From a virus, in IMG/VR virus record IMGVR_UViG_3300045996_001085, positions 1 to 50,970 of that record: a DNA stretch of 50,970 bases; one strand, given 5' to 3'. The position numbers and the translations under genes are program-made. Positions 1-7,512 of this stretch are shown here, in pieces (the first letter of the stretch is position 1; the number at the start of each line of letters is the position of its first letter). The notes below the pieces were generated by a model. The model saw nothing but the letters and a program-made list of their open reading frames with translations. It ran no database searches and was not told the origin of the DNA.

Positions 1-192
1 GCCGGGTATCGCATCCATTACGGGACGTTGCCGGAGGAGCCGGTCCATGTGATTCAAATTGAGAACGCCGGCCTCAGTAGCTATGTCGTTCGAGATTTGG
101 CGCCAGGGACCTACTACTTCGGTGTCCGTGCGTACGCGAGCAGCGGCGCAGAGAGCAACCTATCGAACGTGGTGCCGAAGGTCGTGCAGTAA
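1..192 (+). CDS. Fibronectin type III domain protein, C-terminal end (partial)
   Basis: The reading frame is open from base 1 and stops with TAA at 190-192, giving the last 63 residues of a gene that begins outside the window. The segment has the late strands of an FN3 fold: YRIHYG at residues 3-8, then the LAPGTYYFGVRAY block at about 38-50 and a closing SNLSNVV. FN3 domains are common in phage tail fibre and tip proteins, where they bind carbohydrate or act as spacers. It precedes other tail/surface proteins, which fits a tail or virion-surface role. The N-terminal part and full domain count are unknown. Confidence 0.75.
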   Translation, partial: AGYRIHYGTLPEEPVHVIQIENAGLSSYVVRDLAPGTYYFGVRAYASSGAESNLSNVVPKVVQ

Positions 193-193
193 A

Positions 194-209
194 CGTTTCA
201 CATGAAACA
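194..209. promoter_or_regulatory. parS-like palindrome (CGTTTCACATGAAACA)
   Basis: Two bases after the FN3 stop codon lies a perfect 6-bp inverted repeat, GTTTCA-CA-TGAAAC. It matches 14 of 16 bases of the bacterial ParB-binding site parS (TGTTTCACGTGAAACA). It is short and A/T-rich at its tips and is not followed by a T-run, so a terminator is less likely. It could be a parS-like site or an operator for the HTH protein that starts 24 bases downstream. The match is read directly from sequence; any function is inference. Confidence 0.4.
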
Positions 210-232
210 GTTGTTTTGCTGAGTCATCGCTG

Positions 233-577
233 ATGACGCTCAAAGATCACCTGAGAAGTGCCGAGCGTATGTATTGGCGCACTCAGCTTGATTCGGGGCA
301 GTCTATGCGTGAGATCGCCCGTGCCTCGGGGTTGAGCTACCGACAGATTTATTGCCGCATGCGCAAGGTTGGCGTGCGCACCGAACGAAAAGGCAACAAC
401 GTGAAACCTCGGGGCCGGCTTCTCAGTGCGGAGGACAGTGCCAGTTTCTTGCTCTTGTCACCTAACGAAAGAGCAACTGTCATCGGCGTGATCGTAGACG
501 AGCTGCGTGCTAAGGAATCCAAGGCGATCGGCCGCATGCGTGGCTTGCATAGACCAAAGCCGACGGCGCACGTGTGA
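233..577 (+). CDS. Small helix-turn-helix DNA-binding protein
   Basis: 114 aa, basic. Residues 19-45 form a helix-turn-helix of the Hin/Fis-like type: LDSGQSMREIARASGLSYRQ, then a basic recognition helix (IYCRMRKVGVRTER). The C-terminal half is helical and has no recognised domain. TGA at 575-577 abuts the ATG of the next gene, so the two are probably co-transcribed. A role as a late-region regulator, or in binding packaging DNA near the terminase genes, is possible; neither is shown by the sequence. Confidence 0.65.
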   Translation: MTLKDHLRSAERMYWRTQLDSGQSMREIARASGLSYRQIYCRMRKVGVRTERKGNNVKPRGRLLSAEDSASFLLLSPNERATVIGVIVDELRAKESKAIGRMRGLHRPKPTAHV

Positions 578-1522
578 ATGGGTATTCTGATCTTGCGCTC
601 GTCTGCCGGGGTCGCGCCCGGTGGCGACTGGGCTGATGTTTTCACCACGGCAGCTAACGCCTATACCCAGCTTGGCACCGACGGTCGAATCGTAGGGATC
701 CGAGGATCATCGACGAGTGATTACGCCGCGAGCGTAACGCCAGATAATGGCGGTTCGGTTACGCGGCTTGCGAATAGCTCGTTCGATTCTGCTGAGGACG
801 CGCTGCATGTTGTGCCTCCGGATGCTGAGCCCGGTGGCGGAGCGCAGTACTGCGGGATTCTTGTTGGCGTACAACTCACGCCGTCAGGCGTCAATACTAT
901 TCGCCAATTGAACTGGCGCTGGCTCGCGTATCACGGGTCCACGTACTGGAGTCACTCGAGCAACAGCAAAGTGACCGGCGTGTTGATGTCGGCCGTCAAC
1001 TCGTCGCCGGGCGCGAGCGTCAAGCGGGCCGCTATCTTCGACCAGCAGTGGGCTCCACCGACGGAAGAGCAGAAAGTTTTCGGTGTCACCTACGGTACGA
1101 CGCAGAGCTACCACGAGCCCGATTCGGGCATCGATGCGGGTGACGAAGAGGACAAGCTCTTCTACCTACGCAGCTCAGCGAATCATTCTAACGATCCGCC
1201 GATATTGGGTGCTGAGTGGGTGTGCTTTGAGCAGGTAGTCACGACGCCTGGCTATAACGGCCAAACGGATGGCCGGAATAAGCTCTACGTCTGGACTCGC
1301 GACGGCCTGGTGAGCGCGGCATCGCTTGATATTCCGTTTAGCTACGCCGGAGACTATGACCCGACGAAGATCTACATCACGGACACGGAATATCTCGGCG
1401 GCTACTTCAACGACGCTGGCCTCGCGGATCCAGACAATTTCATGCGCTACTCACACTGCGCATTCGCGTCGAACATGGGCGCAAGCGATGTGATCGGCCC
1501 GCCGCCGGGGTTTTTGCTCTAG
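578..1522 (+). CDS. Phage surface/tail protein, jelly-roll-like, unrecognised
   Basis: 314 aa, starting directly after the upstream stop. The protein is rich in Gly, Ser, Thr, Trp and Tyr, with alternating hydrophobic strands and no membrane segment, as expected for an all-beta virion protein. Blocks such as WVCFEQVV, NKLYVWTRDG and the FNDAGLADPDNFMRYSH end recall concanavalin/alginate-lyase-type jelly rolls used by phages to bind or cut polysaccharide. This resemblance is by eye only. It ends in GPPPGFLL and its stop overlaps the GTG of the sulfotransferase gene by one base. Confidence 0.6.
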   Translation: MGILILRSSAGVAPGGDWADVFTTAANAYTQLGTDGRIVGIRGSSTSDYAASVTPDNGGSVTRLANSSFDSAEDALHVVPPDAEPGGGAQYCGILVGVQLTPSGVNTIRQLNWRWLAYHGSTYWSHSSNSKVTGVLMSAVNSSPGASVKRAAIFDQQWAPPTEEQKVFGVTYGTTQSYHEPDSGIDAGDEEDKLFYLRSSANHSNDPPILGAEWVCFEQVVTTPGYNGQTDGRNKLYVWTRDGLVSAASLDIPFSYAGDYDPTKIYITDTEYLGGYFNDAGLADPDNFMRYSHCAFASNMGASDVIGPPPGFLL

Positions 1523-2088
1523 TGCATTACGTTGTCACCGGCTTTCCGCGCAGTGGCACGAGCATGATGATGCGGTGCCTGCAGTTTGCCGGCATCAAGC
1601 CAGTCGTGAGTGCAGCTCGTGACGCCGCCATGGTGAAACGAAACCAGGGCGATTACCCGGCGAACCCGTACGGATTTTTTGAAGTCGACGAGCGCGATTA
1701 CATGCGCATCGGCTATCTCGATGCCATTGAAGATGGGATGGCCATCAAGCTGCTGCCGCCGGCTCTGCCGTTCATTCCGACCAGGCCAACGGTTGTAATT
1801 TGGATGCATCGTGACGCGCAGGAAGTAAAAGCGAGTTACGAACGAGTCTTCTCGCCACAGGAGTTTGAGAAGAAGTTTTCTGGGTGGCCGCGAACGATCG
1901 ATCAGCAAGTCAAGCACATCCGGCCGATCCTGCAGGATCGCCGGAGCATCCATCTGTTTGATTTCGATTATCGCGATGTCGTTGCCGATCCGCTGAAAGC
2001 CTTGAGTGTCTTGCCCATCGACTACCAGCGAGCTGTTGCCGCCGTTGATCCTGCCCTCTATCGCAATGTGAATCATGGCCACGTTTAA
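1522..2088 (+). CDS. Sulfotransferase family protein (PAPS-dependent type)
   Basis: 188 aa, GTG start sharing its G with the previous TAG. Residues 7-15 (FPRSGTSMM) are the 5'-phosphosulfate-binding P-loop of sulfotransferases. Residues 92-106 (VVIWMHRDAQEVKAS) correspond to the 3'-phosphate-binding segment with its Arg and Ser. It is shorter than typical 250-300 aa cellular enzymes but keeps both cofactor motifs. The family moves sulfate from PAPS to hydroxyls of sugars or proteins. Lying between tail-protein genes, it may modify a virion glycan, a tail protein or the host surface; this is inference. Confidence 0.8.
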   Translation: MHYVVTGFPRSGTSMMMRCLQFAGIKPVVSAARDAAMVKRNQGDYPANPYGFFEVDERDYMRIGYLDAIEDGMAIKLLPPALPFIPTRPTVVIWMHRDAQEVKASYERVFSPQEFEKKFSGWPRTIDQQVKHIRPILQDRRSIHLFDFDYRDVVADPLKALSVLPIDYQRAVAAVDPALYRNVNHGHV

Positions 2089-2710
2089 TCTTGCCATCAC
2101 GTCGGACGCTGACGACGGGCACGAAGCGGATGGCGCTGATTGGTTCGATAGAGAGGCTGAGGGCTATTCGCAGGGTGAGTATTTCAGTGTCCTGCAGACC
2201 AACAACGCGGCGACGGATCGTCTAGCAGCTTTACGGTTTGCGTCTACCGGCATTCCCCAGGGCGCCACGATCACAAGCGCGATTCTGACGCTGACGATCA
2301 CTGCCGTCTCGAGCGTTGATCCCACTAACTCTGTGTTGCTGGTCACAGGCGATGATGTGGACGACTCGCCTGCGCTGAGCGGCACTCATCGGCCGAGCTC
2401 GGGCTGGACGAACACCACGGCGACCGCCACGGCCAACAACATGGCCGTCGGTCCGCTTGAGGTTAACGTCACGACGATTGTCCAGGAGATCGTCAATCGG
2501 CCCGGATTCTCTGGTGGTGCAATTGCATTCAAGCTGGGCTTCAGCGGCTCAGACACGTATTGGGACGTCAATTTCGCGGACTATGACGCCGACACGCTGG
2601 CGACGGTTGCTCAGCTGGATGTGATTACGGCGGAGGGTGGCGGTACAGGCAGAGGACGGCTAATCGGCGGGAAACTCGTTGGCGGTAATTTGTTGGTGCG
2701 AAGGCTATGA
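2075..2710 (+). CDS. Phage tail/surface protein with DNRLRE-like beta domain
   Basis: 211 aa, overlapping the sulfotransferase end by 14 bases. The pattern of alternating strands (LRFASTGIPQGATITSAILT, then VNVTTIVQEIVNRPGFSGGAIAF) resembles DNRLRE-type jelly-roll domains of surface-binding proteins. The C-terminus GRLIGGKLVGGNLLVRRL resembles short Gly-rich tails seen on phage appendage proteins. It belongs to the cluster of small tail/surface genes upstream of the terminase. The precise role is unknown. Confidence 0.6.
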   Translation: MATFNLAITSDADDGHEADGADWFDREAEGYSQGEYFSVLQTNNAATDRLAALRFASTGIPQGATITSAILTLTITAVSSVDPTNSVLLVTGDDVDDSPALSGTHRPSSGWTNTTATATANNMAVGPLEVNVTTIVQEIVNRPGFSGGAIAFKLGFSGSDTYWDVNFADYDADTLATVAQLDVITAEGGGTGRGRLIGGKLVGGNLLVRRL

Positions 2711-3648
2711 GAGACATCACCATCGGCGAAACGATCGATATCAAGTTCTGTACTACAGAACCTGATACCGGTGCGCCTGCAACGCTCTCCGGTACGCCCG
2801 TTGTCTCTGCCTACGTTGGCAACTCGACGACACAGATCACTGCGGGCATCACGCTCTCTGTGGATTTCGATGGCGTGACTGGGCTGAACAACGTTCGCGT
2901 TGTGGCGACCACGGGTAATGGGTATGCCGATGGGACTGATGTCTCGCTGGTGATCACGACGGGGACGGTGGATGGCAATAGCGCTGTCGGGTACGTGATC
3001 GAGAATTTCACGATCGGACGCAGCGCGGGTAACACCGCGGTCAAGCCGGTTGCTCGCGCCACGTACCTCGTCGACACGACCATCGCCTCGCTCTCCAGTC
3101 AGACGAGTTTCACGCTCACCGCTGGCTCAGCAGATAACGATGCATACAACGGCATGGCGTTCATTTTCACCGATGCAAGCACTGCGGTTCAAAAGGGCGT
3201 TGCATTTTGTTCGGACTACGTCGGCAGCACGCGCACAGTGACGCTGGAAGCTGCACCAGGCTTCACCATTGCGACCAGCGATCTGGTTACGGTGGTGCCG
3301 GCTGGCAGTTCGACTAGTGCGCCATTGGCTGCGAACGTGACGCAGGTGGCCGGAGCCGCGGTTAACACTTCGAGTGCTCAGCTGGGCGTCAACGTGGTGA
3401 ATGCGGCCGGAACTGCCTGGGGATCCGGCGCGATCACGGCGGGGGCAATCGCATCGAACGCTCTTACATCCGCCAAGTTTGCGTCTGACGCCATCACGGC
3501 GGCGAAGGTTGCGGCGGACGTGGGTACCGAGATTGCTGCTGCGGTGCTGACGGCTGCAGCCGCAGACCCCATCGACGCGAACGTTGAGCAGATCAACACC
3601 GTGGCCATCACGGGCGATGGCCAGACTGGAACTGAGTTCTCGGTGTAG
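2707..3648 (+). CDS. Phage baseplate/fibre-type structural protein, Ala/Thr-rich
   Basis: 313 aa, ATGA overlap with the gene before. The N-terminal 110 residues form an immunoglobulin-like beta region (IDIKFCTTEPDTGAPATLSG...VSLVITTGTVDG) as in BppU-like fibre N-termini. A middle beta domain follows. Residues 200-290 are a low-complexity Ala/Val/Asn helix rich in AITAGAIAS and AITAAKVAADV repeats, typical of trimeric phage fibre shafts. It is probably a tail-appendage component. Confidence 0.65.
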   Translation: MRDITIGETIDIKFCTTEPDTGAPATLSGTPVVSAYVGNSTTQITAGITLSVDFDGVTGLNNVRVVATTGNGYADGTDVSLVITTGTVDGNSAVGYVIENFTIGRSAGNTAVKPVARATYLVDTTIASLSSQTSFTLTAGSADNDAYNGMAFIFTDASTAVQKGVAFCSDYVGSTRTVTLEAAPGFTIATSDLVTVVPAGSSTSAPLAANVTQVAGAAVNTSSAQLGVNVVNAAGTAWGSGAITAGAIASNALTSAKFASDAITAAKVAADVGTEIAAAVLTAAAADPIDANVEQINTVAITGDGQTGTEFSV

Positions 3649-3651
3649 CCC

Positions 3652-4077
3652 ATGGCCATTGGTGCCATCTGGGGCGATATCTGGAACGAGGCCATATGGA
3701 ACACGGCTATCTGGGCGCAAGAAGCAGGCGAAGACGACCCGGTTCCGGTGTTCGACGGCCCGAGCGTTGGGACGCTGGTCCTGCTGGTCGATGAGGCGAT
3801 GTCCTCAATCGACTTCTCGGCCCGGTTCTCTCACAGCACTGATTCGCTGACGTACGAGATCACTGGGACCCTGCCGGCAGGGCTGGCATTCACGACCGAT
3901 ACACTGGCCGGGACGCCGACAGAGACGGGCACCTTCGGCGGGCTGGTCGTGACAGCGACGGACGAGAACACTGACACGGCGGTGAGCGACACGTTCACGA
4001 TTCGGGTCGTCGCAGAGTTCGCAAACATTCGTCCCTATCGCGGGCTGCGCGGCAAAGGCATTCGCAACTACTGGTGA
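3652..4077 (+). CDS. Putative Ig-domain phage surface protein
   Basis: 141 aa. The N-terminus is Trp-rich (IWGDIWNEAIWNTAIWAQ). Residues 45-120 hold a putative-Ig (He_PIG-type) repeat recognisable by the LTYEITGTLPAGLAF and LAGTPTETGTFGGLVV signatures. The C-terminus RGLRGKGIRNYW is short and basic. Such single Ig-like domains decorate phage heads or tails and are thought to bind surface sugars weakly. It lies in a run of small accessory virion genes. Confidence 0.65.
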   Translation: MAIGAIWGDIWNEAIWNTAIWAQEAGEDDPVPVFDGPSVGTLVLLVDEAMSSIDFSARFSHSTDSLTYEITGTLPAGLAFTTDTLAGTPTETGTFGGLVVTATDENTDTAVSDTFTIRVVAEFANIRPYRGLRGKGIRNYW

Positions 4078-4090
4078 TCTATGGTGATCT

Positions 4091-4432
4091 ATGGCAACAC
4101 CTGACCACATGGGCAACTGCCTGCGCTACGTCGATGGCGAGGGCACCAACGACAATGACGTTGTCATCCAGACCGGTGACGTGTCCTCGTACAACGAATT
4201 CACATTGCAGGCGACGGATGGAGCCGTGGATGTGTTCATCTCTTTGGATGGGACCAACTACTCGACCGCCCCGCTGTCGCTCATCGACCTGGGTGCCACA
4301 ACCAGTGACCCGGTGGTGGTGACCGCCGCCGATCGCACCTATGCATTCTTTGGCCGGTTCGCCCTGATCCGCATCTTGCAGAACGGCGGTACTGCGGTTG
4401 CCGGCTGCACGCTGGTGTGCGCCAAGGCGTAA
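4091..4432 (+). CDS. Small phage structural protein, unrecognised
   Basis: 113 aa, mostly predicted beta strand with no membrane segment. The central VDVFISLDGTNYSTAPLSL and FALIRILQNGGTAVAG segments read like a single beta-sandwich. There is no recognised family. Its place between an Ig-like protein and the terminase-proximal genes makes a virion or assembly role likely. Confidence 0.5.
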   Translation: MATPDHMGNCLRYVDGEGTNDNDVVIQTGDVSSYNEFTLQATDGAVDVFISLDGTNYSTAPLSLIDLGATTSDPVVVTAADRTYAFFGRFALIRILQNGGTAVAGCTLVCAKA

Positions 4433-4435
4433 ACC

Positions 4436-4840
4436 ATGCGAAGCATCGTTTGGGATGGCGACAACGCCGCTGAGGTTGAGCAACTGCTCGGCCAGCATCT
4501 TGCTCGCGCCGACAAAGCCGGTGACAAGCTGACGCTGATTGGCATCGGGCTGAGTGTCGAGCTCGCATTGGGCGACACGGTCCTGCTGGACGGCGAACGC
4601 CTTGGCATCGTTCGCGCTGGCGTCGGCATTCCTGAAGACTTCATCACCTGGAATGGCAGCAACCTGCCAGCCTTCGAAGCGTTCCTGAAACCCTACGGCG
4701 TAAACCTTCTCGTTGAAGGCGAGCGACTGAGCATCTACGGCGGGTTCCAGCACATCGCGACCCTGAACCGCGGCGATCGGGTCGAGCGCAAGAACGGCCA
4801 GATGGTTGTCAGCCGCGCCGGCAAAGATCACAGGCATTGA
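4436..4840 (+). CDS. Unrecognised phage protein upstream of terminase
   Basis: 134 aa, starting three bases after the previous stop. It has an alpha/beta N-terminus (WDGDNAAEVEQLLGQHLARA) and a beta C-terminus with an ERLSIYGG / GDRVERKNGQ strand-turn. It resembles no family I can name. Its end overlaps alternative upstream starts of the small terminase. The strict + strand chain suggests co-transcription with the packaging genes. Confidence 0.5.
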   Translation: MRSIVWDGDNAAEVEQLLGQHLARADKAGDKLTLIGIGLSVELALGDTVLLDGERLGIVRAGVGIPEDFITWNGSNLPAFEAFLKPYGVNLLVEGERLSIYGGFQHIATLNRGDRVERKNGQMVVSRAGKDHRH

Positions 4841-4850
4841 GGAAACTATC

Positions 4851-5378
4851 GTGAGTGACGAGGCCCAGGAGACTCGGCCTATTGGGCGACCAAGCGGCTA
4901 CACGCAAGAGATTGCAAGCCGCATCTGTGAAGAACTGGCCAAGGGCCGGTCACTTCGGTCGGTGTGTAAAGCAGACGATATGCCCTGCATGTCTACGGTG
5001 TTCAACTGGCTGCACTCATTCCCCGAGTTCTTGGAGCAATACACGCGCGCGAAGGAAGAGTCGGCCGATGCCCTGGTCGACGAGATGCTGGACATCGCCG
5101 ACGATGCAGCGAACGACTGGATGGAAGTCCACGACAAGGACAATCCTGGCTATCGTCTGAACGGCGAGGCGATCAATCGCTCCCGGCTCAGGGTGGATAC
5201 GCGTAAGTGGATTGCCGCGAAGCTCAAGCCGAAGAAGTACGGGGAACGGGTGCAGACTGAACTGACCGGCAAGGACGGCGGCCCAATCGAAACCGCTGAC
5301 GTATCCGAAACCGAGATTGCCCGCCGGCTGGCGTTCGCGCTTCAGAAGGGCGCGCAGGCTCAGGACAAGACGCACTGA
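4851..5378 (+). CDS. terS: Terminase small subunit
   Basis: 175 aa from GTG at 4851, which has a TGAGGAAA ribosome site a few bases upstream; an in-frame TTG at 4806 is less likely. The protein begins with a GRPSGYTQEIASRICEELA homeodomain-like HTH (residues 12-50, with RSLRSVCK and MPCMSTVFNWL). A helical core (DEMLDIADDAANDW) and the basic KWIAAKLKPKKYGERVQTEL block follow, as is usual for terminase small subunits of this type. It recognises the packaging site and recruits the large subunit. The large subunit is 2.1 kb downstream, with several small genes between. Confidence 0.85.
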   Translation: MSDEAQETRPIGRPSGYTQEIASRICEELAKGRSLRSVCKADDMPCMSTVFNWLHSFPEFLEQYTRAKEESADALVDEMLDIADDAANDWMEVHDKDNPGYRLNGEAINRSRLRVDTRKWIAAKLKPKKYGERVQTELTGKDGGPIETADVSETEIARRLAFALQKGAQAQDKTH

Positions 5379-5446
5379 TGGCGACCGACTACGACGACCA
5401 CGTGCTCCGGCGTAAGAAGCCGCAGCCGAATCCCAGGCCACGGTAA
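5378..5446 (+). CDS. Possible 22-aa basic peptide
   Basis: An ATG overlapping the terS stop (TGATG) opens a 22-codon frame ending at TAA 5444-5446. The product is basic and Pro-rich (RRKKPQPNPRPR). The coupled start supports translation, but the length gives little statistical weight. It could be a real small protein or chance. Confidence 0.25.
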   Translation: MATDYDDHVLRRKKPQPNPRPR

Positions 5447-5470
5447 ACCCCTCAACACTGGAGACAGGCG

Positions 5471-6103
5471 ATGCAGACAGTTATCTCGGTGGAGCAGGCA
5501 AGAAAGATTACTGGTGGTCGGACACCGCTGGTTCCTGTCGAATACGAATCCGCGGTTACTGCGTTGCAGGCGTGCATCACAATTGACGAGACAAAGTATT
5601 GGAGTGACAAGGCTGATGCGCTGGCCGCGTGGGCGAAGATATACAGAAACGACGATATTGGTCGCAAGGCTAGACAGCTGAAGCTGCATGCATTCCGGCG
5701 CATGGGTGCCCTGGCCGGCGAACTCAGTCCAACGAAGAACAATGTCGACGGAAAGGGCGGCCGATCTGGGCCAGTCGCCTACCTCAAGAAACAGGGCATG
5801 TCACAGACGAATGCCAGAGCAGCGAGGCAGCTTTCCCTCACGGAGCAATCTAGATTCGACAGTCTCGTTGCTCGGCCACGACCGCCAAGTCCGACTACAG
5901 CTCTGTCTTTCATTGCAGATGTGACTGAAAGCTGGCAGGCGATTCGTCATCCTCTTGCGCAGATGAGATCAATTGTCAAAGCGGAGCGCTCCGCACGCGA
6001 AGTTGCGCGAGCGCTTAGCAAGGATGAGGCGGCAAAGGCGCGTGAAGTGACACGCGAGATTATCGAATGGCTCGACGAGTTCGAGCAGCACCTGCCGAAG
6101 TAA
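5471..6103 (+). CDS. Unrecognised 210-aa helical protein between terminase genes
   Basis: Residues 42-85 (KYWSDKADALAAWAKIYR to RQLKLHAFRRMGALAGEL) match a helical pattern seen in phage and mobile-element proteins in which an alternating Lys/Arg helix precedes an ERR.GELL-like turn. A possible DNA-binding part follows (GMSQTNARAARQL, residues 109-121), then a long amphipathic C-terminal helix. It has an ATG with GGAGACAGGCG upstream. Base use is more A/T-rich (AGA and ATA codons) than the flanking packaging genes, and it separates terS from terL, so late acquisition is likely. No function is assigned. Confidence 0.6.
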   Translation: MQTVISVEQARKITGGRTPLVPVEYESAVTALQACITIDETKYWSDKADALAAWAKIYRNDDIGRKARQLKLHAFRRMGALAGELSPTKNNVDGKGGRSGPVAYLKKQGMSQTNARAARQLSLTEQSRFDSLVARPRPPSPTTALSFIADVTESWQAIRHPLAQMRSIVKAERSAREVARALSKDEAAKAREVTREIIEWLDEFEQHLPK

Positions 6104-6201
6104 TGCCACGACGCGGCCGATAGCGTCGACAGCAGCCAGCACGGACCTGGCGCAAGCAGAGTTTCTGACTCACAAGCAGTTTCACTACTGAGGACCCAGT
6201 C

Positions 6202-6600
6202 ATGCCCCGAGGATTTGATGACCTGCAGGTTTCCCTGCATGGCCGACGCACCGGCCTGGACAAAGACGACTTTCTGGCTGCGCGCGGCTACCGCTACGAA
6301 CTGGAGGCAGGCTCGACGGGCACCACGATTCCCAATGGCGGCCTCACGTCGCTGTCGTCCTCGTCGGGCACGTATTCGCTGCAGGCCCCCAAGTCCGGCA
6401 TCGAGAAGATCCTGACCACGCTCACGACTTCGACGCTCGTTCGTCAGGTCACGCTGGCGTCGGGCAACTTCCAGTCCACTGCGGGATCGAGCTTCATCAC
6501 GGCGAGCTTCGACGGCCAGGGCGAGACGCTGACGTTGATCGGCCTCTCAACCGCACTGTTCGGCGTCGTCGGCAACATCGGCGTTTCGCTCAGCACCTAA
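6202..6600 (+). CDS. Small phage structural (decoration-like) protein
   Basis: 132 aa with a disordered N-terminus (GFDDLQVSLHGRRTGLDKDD) and a beta-rich, Ser/Thr/Gly body (GTTIPNGGLTSLSSSSG, SFITASFDGQGETLTLIGL). The lack of charge and the strand pattern suggest a capsid-associated protein. It sits among packaging genes. The 98 bases before it (6104-6201) show no gene. Confidence 0.5.
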   Translation: MPRGFDDLQVSLHGRRTGLDKDDFLAARGYRYELEAGSTGTTIPNGGLTSLSSSSGTYSLQAPKSGIEKILTTLTTSTLVRQVTLASGNFQSTAGSSFITASFDGQGETLTLIGLSTALFGVVGNIGVSLST

Positions 6601-6652
6601 CCCACGCTGGCGCCAACGAGAGTTCGGCGTCGGTTCATCAGGAAGCACAGCT

Positions 6653-7327
6653 ATGAGAATAGCTTTGGTTGGCAGCGCCCCGTCATCGGTGGCGCTAGCC
6701 CCGTTCAATGACGAGTCGTGGCGCATCTGGGGCTGCTCACCGGGTGCATATGGGCATGCGACTCGGGTGAGTGCGTGGTTCGAGCTGCACCGCTGGGAGC
6801 CTGAGAAGCCCTGGTTCAGCCCGGGCTATCGCGAGTGGATGGCTCAGCTCAAGGTGCCGGTGTACATGCTCGAGCAGCGGCCTGAGATTCCGAGCTCGGT
6901 CGCGTATCCGAAGGACAGGATCCTGGAAACGTTCGGGCCGTACTTCTTCACGTCGTCACTAGCGTGGATGTTCGCTCTTGCGCTGTGCCAGGACGGCATT
7001 GAGGAAATCGGGCTGTGGGGTGTCGACATGGCGGCCCACGAGGAATACGGCTATCAGCGCGCCGGCTGTCAGCACTTCATCTGGCTGGCGAAAGAGCGCG
7101 GGATCAAGGTCACGGTTCCGCCGGAGTCGGATCTGTTGCGCCCGCCGCCGTTGTATGCGCTGTCTGAATGCTCGCCGATGCATATTAAGCTGCTGGCGAG
7201 AAAACGCGAGCTGGATGCGCGTCTGTCTGCAAGCAATGCGGCCCATGAGTCGAACGTGCGCGAGAATATGTTTCTGAAGGGCGCTCTCGAAAACCTAGAT
7301 TACATCCTGAAAACATGGACCGAGTGA
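6653..7327 (+). CDS. Phage protein with Rossmann-like fold, terminase-associated
   Basis: 224 aa. The N-terminus MRIALVGSAPSSVALAPF is a beta-strand/Gly-Ser loop typical of nucleotide- or sugar-binding Rossmann folds. Further blocks are RIWGCSPG, VSAWFELHRWEPEKPWFSPGY, YFFTSSLAWMFALAL and IGLWGVDMAAHEEYGYQR. From memory this protein recurs beside terminase genes in podovirus-like phages, usually without a function. The C-terminal 60 residues are a coiled-coil-like helix. It overlaps the next small gene by 13 bases. Confidence 0.6.
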   Translation: MRIALVGSAPSSVALAPFNDESWRIWGCSPGAYGHATRVSAWFELHRWEPEKPWFSPGYREWMAQLKVPVYMLEQRPEIPSSVAYPKDRILETFGPYFFTSSLAWMFALALCQDGIEEIGLWGVDMAAHEEYGYQRAGCQHFIWLAKERGIKVTVPPESDLLRPPPLYALSECSPMHIKLLARKRELDARLSASNAAHESNVRENMFLKGALENLDYILKTWTE

Positions 7328-7512
7328 TGGGCGGTCTTCTGGAAGCTTACCGACGAGGGAAGTCCAGACTGCACCGCCTTTCGCTCCTGATGGATCGATT
7401 CGCCGAATGGTATTGGCGCGACCCGATCCAGAGAGAACGTCACCGGGTTGAGGTCGACGCGCGCCGATTGGGCGGCACAGTGACATGGCCTGATGACTCA
7501 GCTGCTCGATGA
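7315..7512 (+). CDS. Small basic phage protein upstream of terL
   Basis: 65 aa, ATG at 7315 inside the end of the previous gene; its own end overlaps the terL start by 20 bases. It is Arg-rich with amphipathic helices (LLEAYRRGKSRLHRLSLLMDRFAEWYW). Nested overlaps on both sides fit a translationally coupled gene. No family is recognised. Confidence 0.5.
   Translation: MDRVMGGLLEAYRRGKSRLHRLSLLMDRFAEWYWRDPIQRERHRVEVDARRLGGTVTWPDDSAAR

Noticed and set aside
3127-3720. 197-codon minus-strand frame
   Set aside because: Antisense to the Ala/Thr-rich fibre gene; rich in Arg and His as expected for the reverse of Ala/Val codons.
4079-4837. 252-codon minus-strand frame over small tail genes
   Set aside because: Opposite to a consistent plus-strand operon with overlapping starts; composition typical of a shadow frame.
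1-5400. Diversity-generating retroelement, expected in BPP-1-like phages
   Set aside because: No reverse transcriptase motif (YxDD-type) or template/variable repeat pair was found in any frame; the tail genes here look ordinary.
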